Shown piece by piece: positions 51,115-63,519 of a DNA stretch of 64,000 nt. The notes below the pieces were generated by a model. It searched no databases and was not told the origin of the DNA. It saw nothing but the letters and a program-made list of their open reading frames with translations. Each line of letters begins with the position of its first letter. Position 1 is the stretch's first letter. This stretch comes from Triplophysa rosa (taxonomy: Eukaryota > Chordata > Actinopteri > Cypriniformes > Nemacheilidae): the NCBI RefSeq assembly GCF_024868665.1, contig NC_079904.1:18827173-18891172 (forward strand), read 5' to 3'. The position numbers were made by a program, and so were the translations under genes.

Positions 51115-52230
51115 CATGCGTACGGACATTTTGGAGACAGAGCAGTTTGGTGACACCGATGGTGAGTTAGTGAACTCAAGTTAGATTGCAAAAGGTAAGT
51201 GTGATAAAAACGATTATAAGTATTAATCCCTCACACACATTTAATATGACCTTAAATATCCTCATTATAACGAAGAGTAAATCTGCAGAGTTATTTGCGC
51301 TTGTATTGAGTGATACTTGTTTCATGCAGCTCTTGTAAAATCAAACTCATATCTTAAATAAAAATTAAATCTAAATATTTAATCAACGCTGTCTCACCAT
51401 CACACTATGAGCGCATGAGGAGGAGATGATCCGACTGCATAGAGTATAGGACAGCATCAAATAACTCTAACTATAACTAAATATATTTTCCTTACTGTGC
51501 ATAATCATCGAATGTCAAAGTCTGGAAATGCAGCCATTAAACTCTCGCACAATCGTGTCTCTAAATGTCCTCGTTATCGGTTCTAACTAAGTTCATAACA
51601 AAACCGGAATGAAACATTCGTCTTTAACAATGATGTCTTCAAATTTTATCTCAGGTGAAGGACACAAGTAATTAATGATGTGATTTTAACGAGGTGTTAA
51701 TGATCAGTCTAAATGCTGTAAACATATAAATGCTGCAGAGACCTTATTTGGCTTTAATATAATTATAATTATAACAATTATTAATTTGGAAATCTCAGTG
51801 AATCTCATGTGTGGACATTTGTGATTTCGTTGTGGAGATAACGGATGGGATCGGGTGTTTTTGGCAGTTTTACATCATTTTTTGTTATTTTCTATGGCAT
51901 CTGATAGCGGTTGAACCCGGAAACGGTATACGTCCATAATGGTGCGTGACGTCAGGCTTATTAATATACGAATAAGCATTTATGAGGTGCTTTGCATTGA
52001 CTATTTATGGGTAAAAATTGGCGTGTACAAGGCGGGATATGAGGCTGATTCACGTATGCACACTTGCAGGTAATCTGTGATTTATAAAGGGAAAATTGCG
52101 TGCAGGTGTGCGTGCGCAAGGTTTTATAAATCTCAATTTTTGTTTGCGTAAGCCCTTTTCAGCATTCTGGCGTAAGTGCACTATTAGGAAGATTTCTACG
52201 CACAGTTTTATAAATGAGGCCCCTGCTCAC

Positions 52231-53494
52231 CAGGGGCCTCATTTATAACCGTTGCGTACGCACAAAACATGCCCTGAAAGAGGCGTATGCCACTTCCCAC
52301 GCAAAAGATGGGATTTATAAAAACAAACTTGACGGAAAAATTTGCGCACCTGCACGCAAACTCTGATCCACGCATACGGGCATTTTGGAGACAGAGCAGT
52401 TTGGCGACACCGATGGTGAGTTAATGAACTCAAGTTAGTTTACAGAAAGTAAGTGTCATAAAAACGACTATAAGCATTAATGCCTCACACACATCTAATT
52501 TTACCTTAAATATCATTATCACGAAGATTAAATCTGCAGAGTTATTTGCGCTTGTATTGATACTTGTTTCATGCAGCTCTTGTCAAATCAAACTCAAATC
52601 TTAAATAAAAATTCAAAATATTTAATCAGGGCTGTCTCACCATCACACTATGAGCGCATGAGGAGGAGATGATCCGACTGCATAGAATATAGGACAGCAT
52701 CAAACAACACAGTGTAAATAAATAGCTAAATATATTTTCCTTACTGTGAATAATCATTGAATGTCAAAGTCTGGAAATACAGCCATTAAACTCTCGCACA
52801 ATTGTTTCTCTAAATGTCCTCGTTATCGGTTCTTCTAACTAAGTTCATAAGAAAACCGGAATGAAGAACATTTGTCTTTAACAATTATGTTTTCAAATTT
52901 TATCTCAGGTGAAGGACACCACTAATTAATGATGTGATTTTAATGAGGTGTTAATGATCAGTCTAAATGCTGTAAACATATAAATGCTAGAGAGACCTTC
53001 TTTGGCTTTAATATAATTATAATAATAATAATAACAATTATTAATATAGAAATCTCAGTGAATCTCATGTGTGGCCATTTGTGATTTCGTTACGGAGATA
53101 ACGGATGGAATCGGGTGTTTTACATATTTTTTTGTTATTTTTCTATGGCATCTGATAGCGGTTGAACCCGGAAACGGTATACGTCCATAATGGTGCGTGA
53201 CGTCTGGCTTAACAAGCGGATTGGATATCAGGCTTATCAATATACGAATAAGCATTCATAAGGTGCTTTGCATTGACTATTTATGGGTAAAAATGGGCGT
53301 GTACAGGGCGGGATATGAGGCTGATTCACGTACGCACACTTACAGGCCATCTGTGATCTATAAAGGGAAAATTGCGTGCAGGTGTGCGTGCGCAAGGTTT
53401 TATAAATCTAAATTTTTGTTTGCGTACGCCCTTTTCAGCATTCTGGCATATGTTCACTTTTAGGAAGGTTTCTACGTTTTATAAATGAGGCCCC
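52231..53494. repeat. MITE-like repeat copy 2 (caggggcct ends), uninterrupted
   Basis: Left end caggggcctcatttataacc, right end ttataaatgaggcccc, inverted to each other. It lies 6 bp from copy 1 in the same orientation and shares nearly all of its body. A shorter relative with aggggtgtacgcac and catgaagcccca ends follows at about 53495-53705. Superfamily uncertain. Confidence 0.7.
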
Positions 53495-53705
53495 AGGGGT
53501 GTACGCACAAAAACTTTGCATATGCCAGCTTTCACGCTCACGGTCGGATGTACTAACAGTTGAAATTAACGTGAGAACGTGCGTTCCTCCACGCCAACTT
53601 CATGTCTGGCGTGAGTTTTTTTGTGCGCACGCACATTTACAGCTTTGTCCGTATGCAGTGTTTTAGTATGGAATCAACGCAAGTCTTTGTACATGAAGCC
53701 CCAGA

Positions 53706-54259
53706 TTTTAAGTTGCTTTACTATTAAATTACCAACATTTCTGTATGAAAATGGCTATAGACTGAAGTAACAACCTCAAACTAGAACTCATTTTTTTGCT
53801 CTTTGGTTTGTCATCCTTCAAAGGAGTCACATTAGGATATGCAACATTTCTAGAAAGTAGGCTGACTGCACAGCTGTGAATGTTCTTTATCTAATCTTAA
53901 AGAATGCTTTCTTTCAAAGAAAATTGTTCATACCTATCTTCTCACTTCCTTGAGATTGTGATTCTTAGAAGCATTATGGAGAGAAATCACATTGCTTTAG
54001 GTATGGGGATATGGCAAAACATGTTTGCAGTTTTTTTCTAGTTCAAGGTTGTTTATTTTTTTGAAATATTATTGGAATCTATGTGTTTAATTTGTTTTTG
54101 TTACTAAAACCAAATATTATACAGTAAATAAATGTAAAAACTGTAGCTTAACAAATAATGTTTCCATGCATGTTCTACATAGTATGAGAAATTATTTCAT
54201 TTATGTGTTCCAGTGCATTTAGGAATATAGTTTAGCTGAGTGCTGGTCACATTTTTGGC
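53706..54259. other. AT-rich spacer, nothing recognised
   Basis: No gene, repeat border or RNA gene could be recognised here. Confidence 0.4.
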
Positions 54260-54267
54260 ATTAGTAG

Positions 54268-54927
54268 CAGGGGCATAGCCAGAACCCTTTTTTTAGAGGT
54301 GGCCAGGTAAGACCCAGTGATTTTATTAGGGTGACCAAAAATCCTTACAGACAGAAATTCTTTAACTTCTACTGTAATTTACACCAATTCTTCATTACAC
54401 ATAGTTTGCTGGTCAAAAACATACACAAAGAACATAAGTTAAAAAAAATATTTGCAATGCTATCATGTGCATACATTATTTTAAAATAATTTACTAGCTA
54501 TCATTTGCAGTAAGTTAGCATTTTTTATAGAAAATAAACATAGCAGTACCCCAACTTAAACTTTCGCGAAAATGTAATTAATGAATGAAATCCAGTTAAA
54601 CAAGACTGATTTTACTGACCTGATCCTTCTGCTCGCGATGAACTTCCATGGTACACAGACAGTACCTGTCACGAAGTGGTTAGCAGCTGTTCAGCTATAG
54701 CGCTCAGACCGTTTGCGTCAGTGCGTCCGCGTATGACATCGTATTAACGCAAGAGTAATGTTCTCGCGTTACTTTCAGTGCATATACTAAATGATCTGCG
54801 CAGCACTCCGTAAACTCCGACACACATCTTAAAACTGCTTTGCACAACAGAGGTGGCCAGATAGGTGGCCATCTATCATTCAGGGGTAGCCGTGGCCACC
54901 CATGGCTACCAAGTAGCTATGCCCCTG
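54268..54927. mobile_element. Small hAT element (660 bp)
   Basis: Left end caggggcatagccag, right end read inward caggggcatagctac. Perfect 8-bp duplications attagtag lie at 54260-54267 and 54928-54935. Subterminal ggtggcca motifs occur at both ends. No transposase is present. Confidence 0.9.
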
Positions 54928-54935
54928 ATTAGTAG

Positions 54936-57900
54936 AATTAAGAGGCTCTAAACTAAATCCTCCTTACGTAACATTATGCAGTTGACTAAGAAATTACTGA
55001 ACTCCTCCTAAACGTCTTAAGACACTGCAAAATCACTTATAATATTTGATTAATTTAGTTAAGCACAAAAAATTGTTGTGATAATTGCATTACTTTCAGC
55101 ATTCCGTTTCAGTAAAACCATTAATTTGGTGAAATACATTCTTGCAACTCAAACAATACAATGTGTATTGGTCAGGTTACCGAAAAGAAACTGCATACAA
55201 CATCGGTGACACTGCAAACCAGTTTTAACAACTTTTGATTACAATCAGAAAAGAGGGAAAAAACTCAAGCTGAAGTATCAGAAATGGTGAGAAACGGAGA
55301 CGGATTTCTTTTACACCTACCTACCACAGTAAAATCCCCTTGACCCAAATTATCTTCAGAGAGTTTAACTGTGGGAGTATGTCAGTGCTGTTTCCTGTTT
55401 TAGCAAAGCATTTCCACAAGTACCACTTTATAAGTTCTTACTGCCACCACAGATACAGTTTTGTGCTGGACTGGTGGGAGTCTGTATATGTTTAAAAACC
55501 AAAAAAGTCCTAAAAGTGTCCAATGCATGAACTATTAATGGAAAATTTTGACTATAAAAAGAATGTGTCAAAAACTAATGCCTTATTTAATAAAAAAAAT
55601 GTAATTATAACTGAGGAAAAGTCCCTGTCACCACTTCCCATTTTATGTATATGTAATGAAAAAAAGTCAGAAAAAACAGTGAATGAAGTCATCATTTAAT
55701 ACAAAAATACTGACTACAGCTTAATGATAATTTTTATTAGGAGTCTGTGCACCAATATTTAGACACAAAAACAAGAACTGTTATCTACACTAAAATTAAG
55801 ACCTGAGACATATGAGTGGCCTAACTGTTTTTCTTTTTTAGTGGCTGCTTACTTAAGATCCAACCTTTTTTAAAAGGCCATGCATAGTGATAGGCATCAG
55901 TATTCAAGACAGTAGTCAACTTCAGCAGTAAAACAACAACAAATAGTTCCTTTAAAAATGCACCTTTAAAGTGCATCTTACATTGTGACAGTCAATATTT
56001 TGCCATGGTGCTATCAAGTGCCTAAACACTTACCAATTAGCTCTAACAACATTTGAGATATTGCCTTTAGGTGGTGCAGTTTTTTTACATCAATATTATG
56101 TCATTTATATCTTACATTAGCTTGAAAACTGAACCTCTTCTTCGTTTCTCAAGGGATTCAACTTCAACTTGCTCTGTTATGTGATCTTAGGCTTTTACTG
56201 TAATATGACGAATGCTGTTATGCTTTGGTGGAGTCAATTATGAAGTAACTTTTCACACAATACTGCAATATGAACATTTATTTTTTGAAAACCCAGTGCT
56301 TAGTTAAGGCACCCACAGTGAATCATGGATGTTCCAAAATTCCCCTTGCGCACTCAACATGAAGTCATTACTGAAGCTGTGCTTGCTGGAACTTTAGGGA
56401 AAAGTGGAATTGAATAGAGGGTTTCCTTTGCAATAATGAAATTATATTTTATATAATTCTTCTTTATTCAACAATACAAATCATAAACAAGGATAGATAG
56501 TCTTTTTACAACATAGTCCGTACTATTTTCAAAGTTTTCTAATAAATTTAAAAATGCTCGTAACATTACAAAAACAAACAGAGACTGCTCTTTTAAATAA
56601 CATTTCCATGTGCTATTCCGAACTTAAAGAACACGTTTAAAACATAAATTAGAAAGGTTAGTTTTTAACTGAAAATAAGCATACAAATACTTAACAGTAT
56701 GGTGTTAATAACCTGTAAACGCACTGAAAAACAGAGTACATTTTATTTGTTAATTTCATTCGCTTGCCTTAATAGTCATAATTCCTCTTTTATAAAACCC
56801 CCTGAACTTTCCCTTTTATGTCTGGCCCATGAGGTGCGTGACAAGCACATCCCAGAATGCATGGAAATCTGCAGAGAGCTGAACTGAAAACATATAGGCT
56901 ATGTACACAACATTGTGATCAATGGTCTTTTCTTTATTATAATATAAACCAGCACTGATGAAACAGCACAGCTGGTTTTAGATTAACCAGCTGCTTCCCA
57001 TGGCAATGTGAGGATAATATTGTGCTCCTGTCTAAAGGAGGTAATGCACAAAGGACATGGAGTGGGGATTTACAAATCTGTAAATTTTTCAGTTTTGGCA
57101 CCAACAATTGTTCAGCCACTCGGGGGAATTCCCTTGTGCGCTCATCTATTCACATTTATGACAGAGCCTGACATCATAGAACCAAACCTCAAACTGGCAA
57201 ACACTTTTCTGGTAGCAATATCTGCTACTTCTGTTATACATCCACGCCAACAACAAGTTAGTATATCAAATGGTTTTTGCATAGGATCAAGAGGATCAAC
57301 ACAAATGCCATTAAATCAGGCGGTAAGCATGCTTTGCAAGGTGTAAAAAAATGACACATATCTGAGCAATGGGAATGGGGCTTTTGGTTTTCTACTAGGA
57401 GCATTTACCACCAAGCGTTTGATGTGGGAACATGTTTCCCCCTAATACATGAAACGAGACTCTTTTATGTCTTTTATGTGCTACATCTAACAATAGGTAA
57501 GCGGAACCATGCTATCCTAAGGGCCCTTATTCATCTTCAGCAGTTGCATGTACTGCAGAATAGATGAGGGGAGTTCTTTCTTTTAATGAACATTTCATTA
57601 AATCCACAGATAATAGATTACGTCAGTCAATAAAGTTTCAATAAAATTTAGTTGACTGTGTTCAGTTGCACTAGCTGCACAAAGGTTGTGAGTATGAAAC
57701 ACACAAAGATTTTAAAAATGCGTACCTTCAATTTTCATAAGCGTGTCTGTGTATAAATGTAATTTTAAACATCAAAACAATAACAAAGTCTTCCTGTCTT
57801 GGTACTGTTGCATGCTGTGCAATGGCGGGCTGTGTCAGTATTTGTACTGCCCTAATAAAAGCAAAAGGTTAGACAGGAAAAGGAAAGGCTAGAGAATATG

Positions 57901-58091
57901 CTTAGTGCAGAACAAGAACCTCCCAGAATTTTCCTATCAAATGAGTGAAGTCATTTATTTTTGGAATGACCACACACCAGTACAAAAGTAGAGAACTTTT
58001 AACAACGAATAACTTCCACCATTATGCAACTATCTCAAAGCAGAGCAAGCATATCTCCTAATACAAAACCCATGACATCCCATTTTCCCCA
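54936..58091. other. 3.2-kb stretch without recognisable gene
   Basis: It is AT-rich and free of clear repeat ends. An AATAAA-like signal on the minus strand near 56463 and the generally unique-looking sequence leave open that a 3' UTR of a neighbouring gene lies here. No exon could be supported on either strand; the longest frames (about 112 codons at 57008-57346) carry no recognisable domain. Confidence 0.4.
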
Positions 58092-59018
58092 TTAAAGCCA
58101 CAATATGTAATAATTAGTAATGAAATATCCAAAAATCACTTGCACAGTGATATATTTCAAACAGTTGTGTACTTACATTATCCCAAATGTTCCCAAGAAT
58201 GTGTAAATCCAGAGAAATTCCTATTTAAAATAATGGCCCGTCCCTTTCTCCCTTGTATTTGTCGCATATCAGTGACTTAATATCTGCTGCTCCGCACTAC
58301 TCTCAGTTTCCGGTTGTAGAAACTACGGCAACACACAAATGCGGAAGTGGTTATACAGCATCTGGGATGCAGCATCGGTTGTTCTGTTATTATGGATCAT
58401 GATTACTCTTTACCGAGTAAAGGAAACCAAAAAAAGCATAAACGTAGGCCAAATGAAGCAAGCAGGCTTATGGACAAATGAAGAAGGATTAATATTGGCG
58501 TGGCATTTTCTAAATTGAGAGAGCTTCGCGACCAACTTGGACTCAACAGAGACTCCGCTTTCGCATGTGTTTTAATAGACAGGTAAGCAAAAATTTGTTT
58601 ATTGTACACGAAATACTCATGCACCGATTATTTGAATAGTTATGAATCCAGTTACCCTATGAAATACAGTATATGTTGCACAAAAATATGTAGCCAGTAA
58701 CGTTACGTAAATACTGTGAGTTCGTTCCAATTTACTTTTTAAATGACGACTGTATGACTGTTTCAAACACGTAAAACTGTGTAGCATTTCGCTACCAAGT
58801 CAACTGACAAAGTCCAATATCAGTCGTGGGCAAACGTAGGAATTACATCCCACGTTTCTTGCAAGCTAAGTCACAAAGATGATATAAAATAAAATTCATT
58901 CATTACCTCATCCGTGAACATGATGGTTGATCTCCCTATGCCTCTGGATGGTGAAAACATGTCCCATAATTCCACTCTCCTACATAAGTCATTTAGCTTC
59001 GCCTTTTGTTGTTGTTTC

Positions 59019-61015
59019 GCTAGACACAGTTGCTCCTCTACATTTAAAGAAGATTAAAAATGGCAGTCCCACACCGTGGTATAATGAACAAACTCAGGCT
59101 CTAAAGAAAGCGGCCCGAAAAATGGAGCGCATCTTTAAGAAAACTAAATTAGAGGTATTTCATACAGCATGGAAGGATAATATTCGAAAATACAGGAAAG
59201 CCCTAATAACGTCTAGATCCGCCTATTTTTCACCACTAATAGAAGAAAACCAGCACAACCCTAGGTTTTTATTTAAAACAGTGGCTAAATTAACAAAAAA
59301 TAAATCGTCAGTGACTTCTGATCCTGTATATCAGCATAACAGTGATGAATTTATGAACTACTTCACAAATAAAATCCAAGATATTAGAGAAAAAATTATA
59401 ACAATGCAATCAGAAGTGAAACCCGCTGAACAAACTAACTACAGCGCCCTTAAGGAGAAAATGCTATTATTTTATACCGTAGATCACGATGAGCTGTCTA
59501 AAATTATTAGATCATCTAAATCAACAACATGCATACTAGACCCTATACCTACAAATCTACTGAAAGAGATGCTCCCAGAAATTATAGATCCTCTTCTTGG
59601 TATTATTAACTCATCTCTGACATTAGGACATGTGCCTAAAGCATATAAGGTGGCTGTTATAAGGCCCCTTGTCAAAAAACCCCAACTCGACCGTAGAGAA
59701 CTAGGGAACTACAGGGCTATATAGAATCTACATTTCATATCTAAAGTTCTGGGAAAAGTAGTTTCAACTCAATTATGCTCCTTCCTCCAAAGGAATGACA
59801 TCAATGAAGAATTCCAGTCTGGATTTAGAGCATGTCACAGTACAGAGACTGCTTTGATCAGAGTTACAAATGATATGCTATTGGCGTCTGACCAAGGTTG
59901 AATCTCGTTATTGGTGCTGCTAGACCTTAGTGCTGCATTCGACACCATTGACCACAGCACACTCCTACATAGACTCAAAAATTACGTCGGCATTAAGGGA
60001 ATAGCTTTGAAATGGTTTAAATCTTAATTATCCGACCGTTTTCAATTTGTAGCAATAAACAATGAGGTGTCACGCAAATCGCAAGTCAGGTACGGTGTAC
60101 CACAGGGCTCAGTCTTAGGGTCTATGCTCTTCGCATTACACATGCTACCTCTAGGAGATATAATAAAGCGACACGGAGTTAGCATTCACTGTTATGCTGA
60201 TGATACTCAACTTTATATTTCCTCGAAGCCTCATGAAACACGCATAGTCCATATAAAAAACTGGATGAGTAACAACTTTTTATTACTGAACTCGGACAAA
60301 ACAGAAGTGTTACTTATTGGTCCGAAAACTGCTATACGTAACAACCAAGAATACTGGTTAACTATTGACGGATGTTCCATAAAACCCTCATCATCAGCAA
60401 AGAATCTTGGCATTCTATTCGATAGTAATCTGTCATTTGAGAGCCACATCGCCAACACCTGTAAAATTGCATTTTTCCATCTTAAGAATATATCTAAACT
60501 ACGTCATATGCTGTCAATGATAGATGCAGAGAAGTTAATTCATGCATTCATGACATCAAGACTAAATTACTGTAATGCACTGTTAGGTTAGGCTTATTAC
60601 AAAAACTCCAACTGGTCCAAAACGCGGCAGCTCGAGTTCTTACACATACAAAAAAGTATGAACATATTAAACCCCGGTTCTCTCAACCTTGCACTGGTGG
60701 TTACCTATGAAGCATCACGTTAACTTTAAAATCTTGCTTATTACCTATAAAGCCCTACATGGTTTAGCTCCTCAGTACTTGAGTGAACTCCTCTTGTATT
60801 ACAGTCCTTCACGTGCATTACGCTCTCAGGCGTCCTGTCAGTTGGTAATACCTAGAATTTCAAAATCAAGTGCAGGTGGTAGATCCTTTTCCTATCTAGC
60901 GCCTAAACTTTGGAATAGTCTTCCATGCAATGTCCGGGAGGCAGACACACTCTGTCAGTTTAAATCTAGACTAAAGACGCATCTTTTTAATCTTGCATAC
61001 ACTACACTTCCATAA
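59019..61015 (+). pseudogene. Broken L2 reverse transcriptase ORF2, copy 2
   Basis: Open segments reach 59724, then 60067-60591 and 60689-61015. The first covers the linker before RT (TPWYNEQTQALKKAARKMER and SALKEKMLLFYTVDHDE). The second has [16 protein letters not shown] and [10 protein letters not shown], the RT catalytic box. The third holds the conserved C-terminal ITYKALHGLAPQYLSELLLY. Stops near 59724, about 59900 and about 60027, and a small deletion near 60590, inactivate it. The endonuclease is missing. Confidence 0.85.
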
Positions 61016-61947
61016 TATAAATCCTCTGAGGGTTTAGGCTGAATTGGTTAGATTAACTGGAACCAAAAACACAACTGATGTACTTGTTGCATCAAAGAGT
61101 GCGGAACAGTACTCTACTCTCAGCCAGTCTTGTATCATTGTTCCAAGGTTACCACAGCGAGCAGGATGCAGTTCATGGCCAGATCTGATGGTAGAGCAGA
61201 GAATGGAAAGCGGCGACCTGACAAGAGCTGAGATGATAGAGCTGGATAAAGAAGGACGCGGTCACTTGACACGTCTTCACCACAAAATTTAAAATGCTAT
61301 TAGATTATTAATGATAATCTTAAAACTATAATTTACCTTATTATTAAGTTTATTTATTTTTATTTAGCCTTGTTGTGCAAGTTCTGTCGAGCTTGTGCAG
61401 AGGCAGCAGCTTTTGCCAGAGGGGAACTGGAATCTCTTGGTTGGGCCTGGGTTCTCCTGAGGTTTTTTTTCTCGATTAGAGTTTTGGGTTCCTCGCCACC
61501 ATTTGCATACTATTTTTTGCACTATTTGCCTGGCCGGGGGGGGGGGTGGGGTTGCTGCTTTAGAATTTTGAAGTTTTACTTAACATTGCATATAGGAATT
61601 TATAGTCTGTTATATTTGACATGTGCTTCTCCTCCCTTATCTTAAATGTGTGCTCTCACTGTGCGTACTTGTCTGTGTCCGTGTGTGTGTGTGTGTGTGT
61701 GTGTGCATGTCCGTGTGTCTGCGCGTCCGTGTGTGTGTGTGTCTATGTCTATGTGTGTTAGTACATGTGCATATTGTGTGTGTGGAGTGTCTTGTATGTG
61801 GGTATGTCTGCCTTCTGTGTTTTCACCTTTTTCTTGTTTTTACAGGTACAACTTTAATTGTTTTGCTTATAGTCAATATGTCTCATGTACAGCTGCTTTG
61901 TAACAATGAAAATTGTAAAAAGCGCTATATAAATAAAGTTGAGTGGA
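59019..61947 (+). mobile_element. L2-type non-LTR retrotransposon, copy 2
   Basis: Colinear with copy 1, and longer at the 5' end (it includes DTVAPLHLKKIKNGSPTPWY). It ends in aaagcgctatataaataaag plus a short gttgagtggag tail. Flanks gttgtttc (59011-59018) and gttgtttt (61948-61955) look like a target duplication. The GT-rich 3' UTR tract lies at about 61660-61770. Confidence 0.82.
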
Positions 61948-62025
61948 GTTGTTTTGAAAGTGTGCCATCTAGCAGACCAAATATTCCATATTGTGGCTTT
62001 AAAATAGTCCTTGTGGAACAAAATG

Positions 62026-62435
62026 CACTGTAAAACTTTGCTGTAATTTCGCAGCAGGTTTGCCAGTAACTTACTGTAGATTTAATGTACAATTTTGTTT
62101 TAAGCATAAACTTACATAGTTTACATATTTTTCTTTCATAAAACAAGACTAAATATCTTTGGTCACTTTTCTTGTTATGTAAATGTATCGTAATTTAAGA
62201 AGTTTTAAATATTTTCACAGAAAACAAGAGAAAAATGCTTGGGAAGAATGTCATTTTTTGCAGTGTTGCTGTGCTAATGTGCTAATGCCAATCTCTTCTT
62301 GCTCATTTTGAGTATTTTAATTTTGATTAAAGTAATTGAAAACAGTACTAATTGGAAAGTATATTAAGTAGTAATTCAATCTACAGTAAGTTACTGGCAA
62401 ACCTGCTGCAAAAACTACAGCAAAGTTTTACAGTG
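62026..62435. repeat. MITE with about 55-bp inverted ends (410 bp)
   Basis: Left cactgtaaaactttgctgta and right, read inward, cactgtaaaactttgctgta match, and the similarity continues through gcagcaggtttgcc and agtaacttactgtag. No clear duplication at the borders. No coding content. Confidence 0.8.
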
Positions 62436-62735
62436 TGATCTTAAAGGACTGATCGGATGAGCACTTTCAAGTTGGTATGATTTATTAGGGTCTTCATGAA
62501 ATGTCTGGAACATATTTTGCTTAAAAACACTGTTTACACATGGCTGTGTAAACAAAACCCCTTTTGCCTCGTCAAAAACAGCTATGCTCACAGCAACCCA
62601 TTTTGGTGCATTTCTCTTTAAATGATGAGTTACGGCGCACCCCACCCCCCTTCCGTCCGGCGTGTCAACACAACACACGTGTAGTACTGCCATGGCAATG
62701 GTTTAGCTAAATTATGTTTCCTGAACTCCTCTGCA

Positions 62736-63018
62736 GTTAGTTTCATTTTAAATGTGTCAAATCATTCGTCCGAAGACTAAAAAATCTGTCACAGCAAACA
62801 ACGCATCCTAATGCGCTCACATTGTGCGTGTATGCTCGCCTAAAATCCACGGAATGCGCACCTGCAGATCTCACCGGAATTACGTGGATTTTAGCGCTTG
62901 TCGTTGACAAGTTATAACGTTACACACACAACGTGAGAGCATAACTTGTGCGCTGTGACAGATTTTTCAGCATAAGGACGAATGATTTGAGACGTTTAAA
63001 AATGAAACTAACAGCAGT
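62736..63018. repeat. Large imperfect palindrome, about 280 bp
   Basis: The left arm, from gttagtttcattttaaa through caaatcattcgtcc and aaaatctgtcacagc to cctaaaatccacgg, is mirrored by the right arm. The centre is near 62870. Arms diverge by scattered substitutions and a few short indels. It may be the inner part of a foldback transposon; flanking borders were not found. Confidence 0.75.
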
Positions 63019-63439
63019 GTTCGACCCTGTTCATTAGCAAAACAAGCAGCTTGCCGCAGCTGAACACATTAACGCACATAATGTATTAACATACATACAG
63101 CTAAACTCCAATTGCCCATTTGCCAAATAACATATAAATATAGAGTAAGTTTAACACTGGCTTTTAATGTTCTATTTAGCCCGTGACTGACTTAGCTCCC
63201 TTCGCTATCGTATGCTAACATTATCCTCCTATATATATGGTACATGTACGTCAATTCAGACTGTTGATAAATATTATTTACATCGGCAGCTTTGTCTCGT
63301 TCCGTTGGTCTCGATCCCTCTTGAGGAACAACTTTGAAGCTAATCCTGCTTGTACTGTCCCAGGTTGATAAAGCACTCCAGCTTGAAGTGATTCACGCAA
63401 ACAAGCAGGTTTTTACTTATGGTTTCCGAGGGATTTCTG

Positions 63440-63508
63440 TCACGACCCGGGCTCGAACTCGGGTCTCTGGTGTAAGGGATAGTCACTACACCAATCGAGC
63501 CACGTGGT
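63440..63508 (-). tRNA. tRNA-like segment (pseudogene or SINE/LTR-associated)
   Basis: On the minus strand, tggtgtagtgacta (63493-63480) matches an A box and agttcgagccc (63459-63449) a B box, with a T-arm-like gacccg...cgggtc pair and spacing close to a tRNA. The D-arm resembles Glu/Gly-type tRNAs. A clean acceptor stem was not found, so a tRNA-derived repeat is more likely than a working gene. Confidence 0.45.
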
Positions 63509-63519
63509 ATGAGATGGAA

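Larger units (their letters stand above)
43870..52224. repeat. MITE-like repeat copy 1 (caggggcct ends), split by the Gypsy element
   Basis: Left end caggggcctaaccgttgcgt; right end ttataaatgaggcccctg. Once the retrotransposon is removed it is colinear with the adjacent copy 2 (52231-53494), sharing cgtacgcacaaaacatgccc near the left end and gttttataaat near the right. It is AT-rich with no transposase. Confidence 0.7.
58096..61998. mobile_element. TTAA-flanked DNA element split by L2 copy 2
   Basis: Inverted ends agccacaatatgta and, read inward from the right, agccacaatatgga are each flanked by TTAA (58092-58095 and 61999-62002), the duplication used by piggyBac and Kolobok elements. Without the LINE the element is about 970 bp. 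No transposase is visible. The superfamily cannot be fixed from the ends alone. Confidence 0.7.

Noticed and set aside
57124..57133. Perfect palindromic kappaB match GGGAATTCCC
   Set aside because: It is isolated, far from nfkbia and in a stretch without a recognised promoter. A single match in 64 kb is compatible with chance.
57008..57346. 112-codon frame as a possible exon of a neighbouring gene
   Set aside because: No recognisable domain, no convincing splice sites and no similarity that could be recognised by eye.
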